A stretch of DNA of 64,000 bases from Caldilineaceae bacterium (GTDB lineage: Bacteria; Chloroflexota; Anaerolineae; Caldilineales; Caldilineaceae), in assembly GCA_020634815.1 (NCBI GenBank), contig JACKBA010000029.1:20265-84264 (forward strand), written 5' to 3'. The notes beneath the pieces are model-generated. The model did not search any database and was not told the DNA's origin. It was given only the letters and a program-made list of their open reading frames with translations. Each line of letters opens with the position of its first letter. The first letter of the stretch is position 1. Of the stretch, positions 53,074 to 63,133 are shown one piece after another. Both the position numbers and the translations under genes were made by a program.

Positions 53074-53106
53074 ACCTCGCCCCTCGCAACTCGCCCCTCG
53101 CCCCTA
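53074..53106. repeat. C-rich short-unit repeat (CTCGCCCCTCGC units)
   Basis: ACCTCGCCCCTCGCAACTCG followed by CCCCTCGCCCCTA lies between dehydrogenase and kinase genes and resembles the tract at 19908-20039. It is immediately before the AAGGAGG ribosome site of the kinase. Confidence 0.6.
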
Positions 53107-53118
53107 CAAGGAGGAACC

Positions 53119-54627
53119 ATGTCACTGATCGGTCTTGATATCGGCACGACCGGCTGCAAGGCCATGGTGTTCGCCGCCGACGGGCGCGTGCTGGGCGAGG
53201 CGCGCCGCGAGTATGCCATCCAGACGCCGCAGCCGTCATGGGCGGAACAGGAAGCCGAGCAGGTCTGGTCGCTGGCGTGGCAGTGCCTGCGCGCGGTGAT
53301 TGCCGGCGTCCCAAGCAAACCACCCGTGGCGCTGGCGCTCTCTTGCCAGGGGGAAGCCGTGATCCCTGTCGACGGCGAAGGACGCGCGCTGCGCCCGGCG
53401 ATCCTGGGCATGGACACGCGCACGACGGCCGAGAACGAATGGCTCGCCGAGACCTTCGGCGCCGAAGCGTTGTTCCAGCGCACGGGCATGCCTATCCACA
53501 CGATCAACACGCTGCCCAAGCTGCTCTGGTTGCAGCGCCACGAGCCGGCGACGTGGCGTGCGGCGGACCAATTCCTGCTCTACGAGGATTTCTTTCTGCG
53601 CCGGTTGGGCGGCGAGGCGGTGATCAGCACATGCCTGGCGTCGCGCACGCAGATGATGAACCTGGCGACCGGCGACTGGGATGACGAGATCCTCACACGC
53701 TGCGGCATCGAGCGGGCGCGGCTGGCGCGTCCGGCGCCGGTTGCGGGCGGCGTGGTCGGCAGGCTGCGCCCGGATCTCGCACGCGACCTCGGCCTTGCCG
53801 GCGAGTTGCTGCTGGTGAGCGGCGGCCACGACCAGGCGTGCGCGGCGCTGGGCAGCGGTGTCATCCGGCCGGGGCTGGCCATGGTCTCCACGGGCACCGC
53901 CGAGGTGGTGGAGGTGGCGATGGCGTCGCCGGCGCTTGCTCCTGCGCTGCGCGAGGGCGGCATCTCGGTCTACCGCCATGTCGTGCCCGGCCTGTACGTG
54001 GCGATGACCCTCAACCACAGCGGCGGGCTGCTGCTGCGCTGGTTTCGCGACACGGTGGGGCAGTGGGAAATGCAGGAGGCAGCGGCGTCCGGCGCCGACG
54101 CCTACGACCTGCTGCTGCGCAATGCGCCGGCCGGGCCAACCGGGCTGCTGCTCTTGCCGCACTTTGCCGGCAGCGGCACGCCGACCCTCGACGTGCACTC
54201 CAAAGGCGCGATCCTGGGGCTGACCTTTGCCACGACGAAAGCTGAACTGGCCAAAGCGGCGTTGGAGGGTCTGACCTTCGAACTGCGCGTCAATCTGGAT
54301 CTGCTGCGAGCGGCCGGCGTTGACATTGCCGAACTGCATGCCGTCGGTGGCGGCGCACGCAGCGATCTGTGGCTGAAACTGAAGGCGGACATCTGCAACG
54401 TGCCACTGCGCGTCCCCGCCGTGACCGATGCGGCGTGCCTGGGGGCGGCGCTGTTGGCCGGCGTGGGTGCGGGCGTGTATGCAAATGTTGTGGAAGCGGT
54501 GGAACAGGCCGTTCACTGGCGGGACCGCGTCACGCCGGATAAGGCCGGGGTTGCCGCCTATGGCGCACGCTATCCGCTCTATTGCGAGTTGCACCCGCTG
54601 CTCGCCAATCTGCTGCACAGGTTGTAG
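53119..54627 (+). CDS. FGGY-family carbohydrate kinase (xylulokinase/gluconokinase-like)
   Basis: 502 residues with strong ribosome site AAGGAGG. Phosphate loop LIGLDIGTTGCKAMVFAADG, middle segment LLVSGGHDQACAALGSGVI (Asp/His), LNHSGGLLLRWFRDTVGQWE and LLLPHFAGSGTPTLD. C-terminal ELHAVGGGARSDLWLKLKADICNVP, the FGGY signature region. It phosphorylates a ketose or aldonate. Weak T-run terminator is not visible after it. The next gene is convergent (histidine kinase). Confidence 0.88.
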   Translation: MSLIGLDIGTTGCKAMVFAADGRVLGEARREYAIQTPQPSWAEQEAEQVWSLAWQCLRAVIAGVPSKPPVALALSCQGEAVIPVDGEGRALRPAILGMDTRTTAENEWLAETFGAEALFQRTGMPIHTINTLPKLLWLQRHEPATWRAADQFLLYEDFFLRRLGGEAVISTCLASRTQMMNLATGDWDDEILTRCGIERARLARPAPVAGGVVGRLRPDLARDLGLAGELLLVSGGHDQACAALGSGVIRPGLAMVSTGTAEVVEVAMASPALAPALREGGISVYRHVVPGLYVAMTLNHSGGLLLRWFRDTVGQWEMQEAAASGADAYDLLLRNAPAGPTGLLLLPHFAGSGTPTLDVHSKGAILGLTFATTKAELAKAALEGLTFELRVNLDLLRAAGVDIAELHAVGGGARSDLWLKLKADICNVPLRVPAVTDAACLGAALLAGVGAGVYANVVEAVEQAVHWRDRVTPDKAGVAAYGARYPLYCELHPLLANLLHRL

Positions 54628-54663
54628 GGTGATTCGCAGCGGCGTGCGCCTGGCAGAGCGCGA

Positions 54664-57600
54664 TCAGGCGCGGCTGCCGGCGGCAGGCCGGTTGAGCGCT
54701 CCGGCCAGGGCCTGGGCAAGATCTTCCAGCGTGCAGGGCTTTGAGAGCCAGGTCTTCACGCCGGCGTCCTGAAGCGTCTCCGTATCTTCATCCAGCGGAT
54801 GACCGCTCATGAGGATGATCGGTTGCATAAAACTGTTCATACGCAGGGCATGGGCCAGGGCAATGCCTCCCATCTCCGGCATGACGACGTCGCTGAGTAC
54901 GACGGCAATCCTGTCGCCATGCTCGGTGCGCCGGGCAAGCGCCTCGCGCCCGTTCGACGCATCCACCACCGTGTAATTGAGCGACTCCAGCATGTCGGTC
55001 AGCGCAAGGCGCAAGATCTGGTTGTCCTCCACCAGGAGGATGGTCTCGCCTCCCCCGCGCGGCAAGCCACCCGGTCGCCGGCCCGAAGCGAGATCCTGCG
55101 CCTCCACAACGGCAGGCAGGTAGATATGAAATGTAGTGCCTGCGTTTGGCGCCGTCTCGACGGCAAGATGGCCTTCGTGCTGGGCAACGATACCATGGAC
55201 CTGGGCCAACCCAAGACCGGTGCCCTTGCCCGGATCCTTGGTCGTGAAAAACGGGTCGAAGATGTGCGGCAGGATGTCGGCTGCGATGCCGAAGCCCGAA
55301 TCCGCCACCGTCAGCCGAACCCATTCACCGACGGCCATGCCGGTCAGCGGGGTCTCGCGTGTGGTGTCATAGCGCAGCGTGGCCAGTGCGATGCGGAGCG
55401 TACCACCGTCGGGCATGGCATCGCGTGCGTTGATGGCGAGATTCATGATGATCTGACGCAGGCTGGTCGCATCGCCGTTGACCACATAGTCAGCGCCGGC
55501 CTCATGCTCGAACTGGATGGTGATGATTTCGGGCAGCGCCCGTTCTAACAGGCTCACCTGCTCGACACAAATCGCCCGCAGATCGACGGCCTGTCGCATC
55601 AACATGGACTGCCGGCTGAAATCGAGGATCTGCCGGACCAGGTCTGTGGCGTGCTGTGTCTGGGCGACGATCACATCCATGCGATCGCGCGCCTGCTCCG
55701 TCAGCCCGGCAATCTGTTTGGCCATCTGCGCCTGGAGCAGGATGACGCTCAAGATGTTGTTGAAGTCGTGCGCAATGCCGGCTGCGAGCTGGCCCACCGT
55801 CGCCAGACGCTCCTGAAGCTGGGCCTGTTGGCGCACCTGCCGCGAGTGGGTGACGTCGTCGATCAAGACCACCCATTGTTCAGGCGCCGCCCCATCCGAA
55901 ATCGGCCGGGCAATGATCTCATAGGTGCGATTACCTGCCCGTGCCTCGTACCAGGGGCCTGTTGGCGGCGTCGCAAACAGATTGGTCAACGGTTGATCGC
56001 CCAACCGCTCGATCACGTCACCAACCTTGGCGTCGGCGAGTATCGAGAGATCACGCGTGCCGACCCGGTTCGCCATCATGACCTGCCCACCGGCGTTGAG
56101 CAGCAGCACGCCCTGGGGCGCCGCCTGCATGATCTGAGCCATCTGGCGCGCCTGGGTGTTCATCTCTTCGAAGAGGCGGGCGCGCTCCAGCACCAGTGCC
56201 GCGGTGGCGGCGATATTGGTGAGCACGCTCAGGTCATCTTCGTTGAACGCGCCATTGCGCCGGACATTGTCCAGGCCGATCACGCCGGTCACCTGGCCGC
56301 GCACAATCAGCGGGGCGGCAATCGCGCTCTTGATCGAACGCAACTCCTCAATCTCACCAGTGTAGGCCAGTTCCGGATCTGCCTGAACATCATCTACCAA
56401 CAGCGCGCGGCCCTCACGATATGACCAGGCGGCGTAGCCGCGATCAAGGGGGAACCGGAGGCCTTGCATACGTTTGTCATGGTAGCCTGTGAGGGCGTTG
56501 ATACGGAGCGTTCCTTCGCCGTCGGCCAGTACGAGCCCGCCCTTGTCCGCTGCGTCAACGGCATAGACCGCCGCAGCAAGAATTCGCTGCAAGAGCGGCT
56601 GGAGATCGATGGACTCGGCCAGCGCCTGTGCGATCTGTGCCTGGGCTTGCACCTCTCGCTCGCGTCGCTTTCGTACCGTGATATCCTGGGCAATGACCTG
56701 TATCGCCGGTCGCCCGCCATAGACAAATGGCGCTGCGACAACCTCGACAGGCACGCGCGAACCGTCCAGCCGCAGATACGTACACTCGGCCGGGTAGAGT
56801 CCGGTTTCACCCGCCATCATGCGCCGCATACGCTCGGTTGTTTTGAAGATTTCCTCCGGCGCAATGATCGACATGATGTCCCGGCCATAAAGCGCCGCTG
56901 GTTCGGGTGCGCCCAGGAGGTCGGCTGTCGCCCGATTGGCAAAGACGAGCAGGCCGTCCTGGGCGACGCCGATGGCATGGGGCAGGTTGTCGACAAGCAG
57001 CCGGTAGCGCTCCTCACTCTCGCGCAACGCCTGCTCCGCCGCCATGCGCTCGCTCAGGTCAGTGACGACGGCGATAGCACCCGAATACTGGTTGTTGCGC
57101 AGGCGCGGCACACCGGTCACCAGCACGGGCGTCACACGATCGTCGACGCCACGGAGCCGAAGATCGTAGGAGGATCGGAGGCCGCGCTGCCTGTCCGCAA
57201 CAGCCTGATCGATTACAGCGGCATCGTCCTCAATCACGAACTCGGTGGCGAGATGTCCCAGGATCTCTTCGGCCGGGACGCCGAGCATGGACGCAAAGGC
57301 TGTGTTGACATAGGTCAGGCGCTGATCTGCATCGGTGACCGAGAGCCCCTCGCCCATGGTGTCGATCACCGCCCGGGCGAAATCTCGCTCGGCACGCAAC
57401 GCCTCTTCCTGTCGATAGCGCGTAATGGCGATTGCTGCGGTGTGCGTTGCCTGCTGGATCAAGTCGGTGTGATAGTCGGTTGGTTTGCGTGGGCGATGGT
57501 AATACAGTGCAAAGGTACCGAGGACGGAGCCACCCGTGTCGACAATCGGGGTCGACCAGCAGGCACGCAGTTGGTTGCGCAACGCCAGGTCGCGATAGTC

Positions 57601-58476
57601 GGTCCACAGCGGGTCGGTCGCTGTGTTCTCGACGATCACCTGGGCGCGACGCCAGGCTGCAGTGCCACACGAGCCGACGCCCTCGCCAATGGCAACCCCG
57701 TCGATGGCCTGCACGTAGGGCAGTGGCAGACTCGGCGCGGCGCCATGGCGGAGGTGAACGCCATCCTCGTCGAGCAAAAGCACGGAGGCAATCATGCCCG
57801 GCGCCTGGCGCTCGATTTCGCGCGCCAGCCGTTCCAAAGTGGCAGAGAGCGGCTGACCGGCGGCGATCATCTCCAGGATCTGACTGTGGCTTGCCAGTGT
57901 CGTTTCCAACCTGCGCCGGCGCTGGAAGTCTAGAAAGACCAACGCGCTGGCCATGAAGCCCAACGGATAAAGCAGGAGCACGCTCGGCGCAATGGTCCGG
58001 ACGGCCTCCCACCCCAACCGGCCAGGCAACAACAACTGCGTCGAAAGCATGGCCAACTGCACGATGATGCCAATCAGCCATAGGCCGAGCGGCTGCTCCC
58101 AAAACGGGTTGCGACGGCGCAGCACGTAGAAGAGCGTGCCCAGCGCGCCGGACTCGATAATGACCAACACGCCGACGATGGCGCCAACCCCCCCCAGCCA
58201 CGCACGATAGACAATGCCAATGACGACGGCGACCGTCGCGGTCAGCGGCCCGCCGATGAAGCCGGCCAGGCTAAGGATAATCGACCGTCCATCGTAAATC
58301 AGGCCAGGCACATAGGTCAGCGGCGTCGCCATGGCAACAACGCTGACCAACCCGAAGAGCACCCCGGCCGCCAGCTTGTAGAGACGACCTGGCTGCTCCA
58401 GTCGCCGTCCCAGCAACTGAAGCCCGACCGAAAGGGTCACGAGCAACGCGACATTTTGCAGGAGTTCAAGGATCAT
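54664..58476 (-). CDS. Hybrid sensor histidine kinase (5TM-LYT / GAF / PAS / HisKA / HATPase / REC)
   Basis: 1270 residues. The N-terminal 190 residues have six hydrophobic segments with LRRRNPFW and GLIYDGRSIILSLAGFIGGP, as in 5TMR-LYT sensors. GAF1 is about 200-360, PAS1 about 370-490 and PAS2 about 495-620. GAF2 is about 625-790 and PAS3 about 800-885. HisKA has the phosphorylatable His in GIAHDFNNILS (about 915). The HATPase has MNLAINARDAMPDGG and GFGIAADILPHIFDPFFTTK ... GTGLGLAQ. A C-terminal receiver domain has LLVEDNQ, Asp in VVLSDVVMPEMGG and Lys in LSKPC (1145-1265). It is transcribed convergently to the sugar island, with no separate response regulator nearby. The ligand cannot be predicted. 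Confidence 0.92.
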   Translation of the reverse strand: MILELLQNVALLVTLSVGLQLLGRRLEQPGRLYKLAAGVLFGLVSVVAMATPLTYVPGLIYDGRSIILSLAGFIGGPLTATVAVVIGIVYRAWLGGVGAIVGVLVIIESGALGTLFYVLRRRNPFWEQPLGLWLIGIIVQLAMLSTQLLLPGRLGWEAVRTIAPSVLLLYPLGFMASALVFLDFQRRRRLETTLASHSQILEMIAAGQPLSATLERLAREIERQAPGMIASVLLLDEDGVHLRHGAAPSLPLPYVQAIDGVAIGEGVGSCGTAAWRRAQVIVENTATDPLWTDYRDLALRNQLRACWSTPIVDTGGSVLGTFALYYHRPRKPTDYHTDLIQQATHTAAIAITRYRQEEALRAERDFARAVIDTMGEGLSVTDADQRLTYVNTAFASMLGVPAEEILGHLATEFVIEDDAAVIDQAVADRQRGLRSSYDLRLRGVDDRVTPVLVTGVPRLRNNQYSGAIAVVTDLSERMAAEQALRESEERYRLLVDNLPHAIGVAQDGLLVFANRATADLLGAPEPAALYGRDIMSIIAPEEIFKTTERMRRMMAGETGLYPAECTYLRLDGSRVPVEVVAAPFVYGGRPAIQVIAQDITVRKRREREVQAQAQIAQALAESIDLQPLLQRILAAAVYAVDAADKGGLVLADGEGTLRINALTGYHDKRMQGLRFPLDRGYAAWSYREGRALLVDDVQADPELAYTGEIEELRSIKSAIAAPLIVRGQVTGVIGLDNVRRNGAFNEDDLSVLTNIAATAALVLERARLFEEMNTQARQMAQIMQAAPQGVLLLNAGGQVMMANRVGTRDLSILADAKVGDVIERLGDQPLTNLFATPPTGPWYEARAGNRTYEIIARPISDGAAPEQWVVLIDDVTHSRQVRQQAQLQERLATVGQLAAGIAHDFNNILSVILLQAQMAKQIAGLTEQARDRMDVIVAQTQHATDLVRQILDFSRQSMLMRQAVDLRAICVEQVSLLERALPEIITIQFEHEAGADYVVNGDATSLRQIIMNLAINARDAMPDGGTLRIALATLRYDTTRETPLTGMAVGEWVRLTVADSGFGIAADILPHIFDPFFTTKDPGKGTGLGLAQVHGIVAQHEGHLAVETAPNAGTTFHIYLPAVVEAQDLASGRRPGGLPRGGGETILLVEDNQILRLALTDMLESLNYTVVDASNGREALARRTEHGDRIAVVLSDVVMPEMGGIALAHALRMNSFMQPIILMSGHPLDEDTETLQDAGVKTWLSKPCTLEDLAQALAGALNRPAAGSRA

Positions 58477-58645
58477 GGGCTGGCCCTATCGCCGATGGAC
58501 GTTCGCTGAAGGGAGTGGTATGGCTCGCAAGTGCAGAGCCTCAGCAGCCGTACACGCTTTGCCCTATTGTAATGCAAAGTACCGCAAGCGTGAAGAATCG
58601 AGCAACAATCCGACCCCATGGGCACCCGAAAACTGTCGGGGACAG

Positions 58646-58674
58646 TTGACATCAGCCGATGAAAATGATATACT
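58646..58674 (+). promoter_or_regulatory. Promoter of the second SorC regulator gene
   Basis: TTGACA (58646-58651) and TATACT (58669-58674) are separated by exactly 17 bp, a near-consensus sigma-70-type promoter. The start would lie about 58680, and the operator at 58695 is just downstream. Confidence 0.8.
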
Positions 58675-58694
58675 TTGTGCATTCGCTCAATTAC

Positions 58695-58708
58695 TGTGCA
58701 TTTGCACA
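58695..58708. promoter_or_regulatory. Operator-like palindrome TGTGCATTTGCACA
   Basis: TGTGCA and TGCACA are perfect inverted arms around TT. It lies between the predicted transcription start and the SorC start codon. A half-site TTGTGCATT occurs at 58675. Placement fits roadblock autoregulation. Confidence 0.65.
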
Positions 58709-58724
58709 CTTACTGTCATCAGCC

Positions 58725-59696
58725 ATGCTCGATTACGCCGAACACGACCTGCTCGCCCAGGTTGCCGCCATGTATTACGTGGAAGAGATGACCCAGGATT
58801 CGATCGCCAACGAACTGGGTCTGTCGCGCGTCAAGGTCTATCGGCTGCTCAAGCAGGCGCGGCAGGAGCAGGTCATCCAATTCACGATCAACTGGCCCGT
58901 GCAGCGCGCTCCCGAGATCGAAGCGCGCCTGTGCGCCGTCTTTGGTCTGCGCGAAGCGTTGGTTCTCAGGCCGGGAAGCAGCGATCGCAGCCATGCCCTG
59001 GCACGCGTCGGCCAGCTTGGCGCCCGCTTCCTGGAGCAGACGCTACGCGACGGCATGACCATGACCGTGTGTCTCGGCCGCTCCACCTACGAGGTGATCC
59101 ATGCCGTGCGCCCCGGCTTCCAGGGCCACGTCAACGTGGTGCAGGCCGTGGGCAGCCTGGCACTGGCCACGCCGGAACTGGACAGCGCATCGCTGACACG
59201 CGAACTGGCGGCAAAGTTGGGCGGCACGGCGCACTACCTGTCGGCGCCCATGGTGGTGGATAGCGCCGGGGCGGCCGAGGTACTACGCAGCCAGCGCGAC
59301 ATACAGCGGGCGCTGGAGTTGGCACGCCAGGCCGACGTGGCGCTCGTCGGTGTCGGCAACCTGGATCCCGCGACCTCCGAGTTCTGCAAAGCAGGCTATC
59401 TCTGCGCCGACGACCTGGAGGCGATCCGCACTTCGGGCGGCGTGGGCGACATGTCGGCGCAGATCTTCACGGCTGATGGCTTGCCCTACATCGGGGGGTT
59501 CAACGAGCGGGTAATCGGATTACGCCTGGAAGACTTGCGTGCCATCTCGACTGTCATGTCCATCGCCATCGGGGAGAGCAAGGTTCAGTCCATATTGGGT
59601 GCGTTGCGCACCGGCGTCGTGGACATCTTCTGCACCGACCTTGACACGGCGACGGCGGTGCTCATGGAAGCCGCAGCATACACACGGGTACGTTGA
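58725..59696 (+). CDS. SorC/DeoR-family sugar-binding transcriptional regulator
   Basis: 323 residues from ATG 58725 (MLDYAEHDLLAQVAAMYYVE). The open frame extends to 58659, but that region contains the promoter -10 and operator. Helix-turn-helix: YYVEEMTQDSIANELGLSRV then KVYRLLKQAR. The C-terminal sugar-binding domain has GMTMTVCLGRSTYEVIHAV and DVALVGVGNLDPATSEF. It is a paralogue of the regulator at 36616. It heads a plus-strand unit of dehydrogenase, epimerase-like, Gfo/Idh and binding-protein genes, which it should control. No canonical ribosome site is evident. Confidence 0.92.
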   Translation: MLDYAEHDLLAQVAAMYYVEEMTQDSIANELGLSRVKVYRLLKQARQEQVIQFTINWPVQRAPEIEARLCAVFGLREALVLRPGSSDRSHALARVGQLGARFLEQTLRDGMTMTVCLGRSTYEVIHAVRPGFQGHVNVVQAVGSLALATPELDSASLTRELAAKLGGTAHYLSAPMVVDSAGAAEVLRSQRDIQRALELARQADVALVGVGNLDPATSEFCKAGYLCADDLEAIRTSGGVGDMSAQIFTADGLPYIGGFNERVIGLRLEDLRAISTVMSIAIGESKVQSILGALRTGVVDIFCTDLDTATAVLMEAAAYTRVR

Positions 59697-59768
59697 GCCG
59701 GCAACGAAATTGTCGTCGCATCTCGCAAGCAACATCACGGCCGATTACGCGCCGGTCCGGAGAAGAGC

Positions 59769-60791
59769 ATGTCGAATCAGGAGTATGTCCCCATCTTTCG
59801 CGGCAACGGCGTGCTCGAGTACGTGGAGCGTGACGCGCCGCAAATTGAGACAGTAGACGATGTCCTGGTGCAGATCGAAGCCTGCGGCATCTGCGGCACC
59901 GATCTCAACATCCTCGCCGTTCCGCCGGCCCACAAGGCGCCGCCGGGGATCGTCATCGGCCATGAAGGCGTGGGGATCGTCAAGGCGATTGGGCCCGCCG
60001 TGCAGAGCGTACGCCCGGGCGATCGCGTCGTCATCGCCAACCGGCTGACGTGCGGCCAGTGCGACTACTGCCGCCGCGGCCTCGACAATCAGTGCACCAA
60101 CTACCAGACCATCGGCACCACCATCGACGGCGCGTTTGCGCCCACGCTGCGCGCCCCGGCTTGCGCGCTGTGGAAGATTGACCCGTCCGTGCCGCGCGAT
60201 GACGCCGCGCTCTTCGAGCCGCTCTCGTGTGCGGTCGGGTCGGTCAAGCGGGCGCCCTTCCAACCCGGCGACAACGTGGCGATCATCGGCGCCGGCCCCA
60301 TGGGGTTGCTCTTTGCGCTCCTCTATCGCACGTTGGGCGCGGGCAAGATCATCCTGCTCGACGTCGCGCCCTACCGGCTGGAGTTCGCCCAGGAGATGGG
60401 CATGGATGCCGCGCTCAACGTCACGCAGGTCGACGCTGCGGCCGAGGTCAAGCGCCTGACCGGGCTGGGCGCCGACATCGTCGTCGACGCCGTGGGCAAC
60501 CAGATGAGCCAGGCTCTGCAACTGGCGCGGCGCGGCGGGCAGGTGATTCTCTTCGGCCTGCGCCCGCACGACAACCCGCCCGTCAACCAGTACACGATCA
60601 CGCGCTACGACCTCACCGTGCACGGCACCTTCGTCGGGCTACACCCTTTTGCCCAGACGATCCAGTTGCTGGAGAGCCGGCGCGTACAGCCGTCGGTGTT
60701 GGTCACACACAGGCTGCCGCTGGCGGAGTTGGAGCGTGGCGTGGAGCTGATGCGCACGCAGCAGGCGATGAAGGTGTTGATCGAGATGTAG
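59769..60791 (+). CDS. Zinc-dependent alcohol/polyol dehydrogenase
   Basis: 340 residues. Catalytic zinc: GICGTDLNILA (Cys), GHEGVGIV (His-Glu). Structural cysteines: CGQCDYCRRGLDNQC. Rossmann loop VAIIGAGPMGLLFALLYR and LFGLRPHD. GGAGAAG precedes the ATG. It resembles threonine/sorbitol-type dehydrogenases and probably oxidises a sugar or polyol carbon. It is 73 bp downstream of the SorC regulator gene and probably co-transcribed with it and with the epimerase-like gene. Confidence 0.9.
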   Translation: MSNQEYVPIFRGNGVLEYVERDAPQIETVDDVLVQIEACGICGTDLNILAVPPAHKAPPGIVIGHEGVGIVKAIGPAVQSVRPGDRVVIANRLTCGQCDYCRRGLDNQCTNYQTIGTTIDGAFAPTLRAPACALWKIDPSVPRDDAALFEPLSCAVGSVKRAPFQPGDNVAIIGAGPMGLLFALLYRTLGAGKIILLDVAPYRLEFAQEMGMDAALNVTQVDAAAEVKRLTGLGADIVVDAVGNQMSQALQLARRGGQVILFGLRPHDNPPVNQYTITRYDLTVHGTFVGLHPFAQTIQLLESRRVQPSVLVTHRLPLAELERGVELMRTQQAMKVLIEM

Positions 60792-60831
60792 AGAGAACAA
60801 ATTCAGCTATTCAGGGGAAACAGGAAATCTT

Positions 60832-61629
<798 letters not shown>

Positions 61630-61632
<3 letters not shown>

Positions 61633-61719
61633 GGTGTTGAGGTGTTGGGGTCTTGGGGGCGGCAGTTCGGTTTTGGGGCCAGCCCCCCAACCCCCAACGA
61701 CCTCAACACCCCAACACCA
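61630..61719. repeat. Intergenic hairpin repeat (TGAGGTGTTGAGGTGTTGGG units)
   Basis: Left arm 61630-61659 (TGAGGTGTTGAGGTGTTGGG...) and right arm 61684-61719 (...CCCCCAACGACCTCAACACC) are inverted degenerate units. The TGA stop of the epimerase-like gene is the first base triplet of the repeat. It ends 15 bp before the Gfo/Idh start. Confidence 0.85.
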
Positions 61720-61734
61720 GACAAGGGCGACACC

Positions 61735-62886
61735 ATGACTCCACTCACCATCGGCATGATCGGCTACGGCGGTATCGGGCGCGTGCATGGCATGGCGTAC
61801 CGGTCGCTGCCCTTCCACTACGGCCTGCCGGCAGAGGCTTTGCGCATCGGCGGCGTGGCGACGACGCGGACCGAGACGGCGCAGGCGGCCGCGGCGGAGC
61901 TGGGCTGCGACTTCTGGACGGCCGACTACCGCGAACTGCTGGCGCGACCGGAGATCGACGCCGTGGACATCTGCGTGCCCAACCACATGCACGCCGAGAT
62001 CGTCGAAGCGGCGGCGGCGGCGGGGAAACACATCTACTGCGAGAAGCCGCTGGCGATGGACGTGGCCGAGGCGCAGCGCATGGTGGCCGCAGCCGAGCGC
62101 GCCGGCATCAAGACACAGATGACCTTCAATTTTCGCTTCTACCCGGCGGTCCTGCGCGCGAAACAACTGGTCGACGAAGGCTTTCTGGGGCGCATCTTCT
62201 CCTTCCGCGGGCGCTACTATCGCTCCAGCTACATCGATCCCAACAAGCCCATCTCATGGCGGCAGCAGAAGGCCGTCGCCGGCGGCGGCACGCTCTTCGA
62301 CATCGGCTCGCACATCCTGGACATGCTCTACTCCCTGCTGGGCGAGTTCGCAACGGTGCAGGCGACGCTGGACACGCTGATCACGGATCGCCCCGCGGCG
62401 GCCGGTGCAAATGAACGCGTCGCCGTCGATGTCGATGACATCGCGCTGTTGACGCTGCGCACGGCGGGCGGCGTGCTGGGCGTGGTCGATGCTTCGCGCA
62501 TGGGCACCGGGCTGACCAACGACATCGGCTTCGAGATTTTCGGCGAGAAGGGTGCAATCCGCTTCAGCGGGCTCGACCCGGCCTGGCTGGAGGTCTACGA
62601 CGTGCGCGATGCGGACAAGCCCACGGGCGGGATGCGCGGCTTCCGCAAGGTGGAGACGGTCAACCGCTACGCCGGCCAGAAGGCGCCCGACTGGTCCATG
62701 GCGCCCGACTTTGTGCGGACCCACGCCGAGTGCCAGTACCAGTTTCTCAAAGCCATCGCCGAAGATCGCCCGACACAGCCGACGCTGGCCGACGGTCTGC
62801 ACATCCAGGCGGTCATGGCGGCGGCCGAACGGTCGTCGCAGATTGGTCAATGGGTGGAAGTTTCGGACGTTCTGCGCGAAGGTTAG
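61735..62886 (+). CDS. Gfo/Idh/MocA-family NAD(P)-dependent oxidoreductase
   Basis: 383 residues from ATG 61735 (ACAAGGGCG upstream). The Rossmann start is LTIGMIGYGGIGRVHGMAYR. The CEKPLAMDVAEAQRMV motif with Lys (EKP) is the family signature, and the catalytic DIGSHILDMLYSLLG provides His. Oxidises or epimerises a sugar at one carbon with NAD(P), as in inositol or glucose-fructose oxidoreductase. Related enzymes include D-apiose dehydrogenases, but this cannot be decided from the sequence. Co-transcribed with the preceding genes. Confidence 0.92.
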   Translation: MTPLTIGMIGYGGIGRVHGMAYRSLPFHYGLPAEALRIGGVATTRTETAQAAAAELGCDFWTADYRELLARPEIDAVDICVPNHMHAEIVEAAAAAGKHIYCEKPLAMDVAEAQRMVAAAERAGIKTQMTFNFRFYPAVLRAKQLVDEGFLGRIFSFRGRYYRSSYIDPNKPISWRQQKAVAGGGTLFDIGSHILDMLYSLLGEFATVQATLDTLITDRPAAAGANERVAVDVDDIALLTLRTAGGVLGVVDASRMGTGLTNDIGFEIFGEKGAIRFSGLDPAWLEVYDVRDADKPTGGMRGFRKVETVNRYAGQKAPDWSMAPDFVRTHAECQYQFLKAIAEDRPTQPTLADGLHIQAVMAAAERSSQIGQWVEVSDVLREG

Positions 62887-62904
62887 GTAGAGGAGTTGTT
62901 CTTG

Positions 62905-62920
62905 CGGACCTGCGGGTCCG
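62905..62920 (+). terminator. Small hairpin after the Gfo/Idh gene
   Basis: CGGACC (62905-62910) and GGTCCG (62915-62920) form a 6-bp stem with a 4-base loop 19 bp after the stop codon, without a T-run. Nothing else is recognised in 62887-63133. Confidence 0.4.
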
Positions 62921-63133
62921 GCGTTGAGAGGAAGGCGGCAGCACGCACCCACTTCTTGGCCGAGGTCAAGTGCACTGCCGCCCTCCCTGCATCGTCAGCG
63001 CCGATTCGTGTCAATAGAGGAAAGCAAAGGTCGTTACGTTCCACAGGAGGTGAATCGATCAGACATATTCGCGTTCGCAGGATATTCACAGTTCAAAGGC
63101 ACTTCAGACAACCGCAGTATAAGGAGACTTAAC

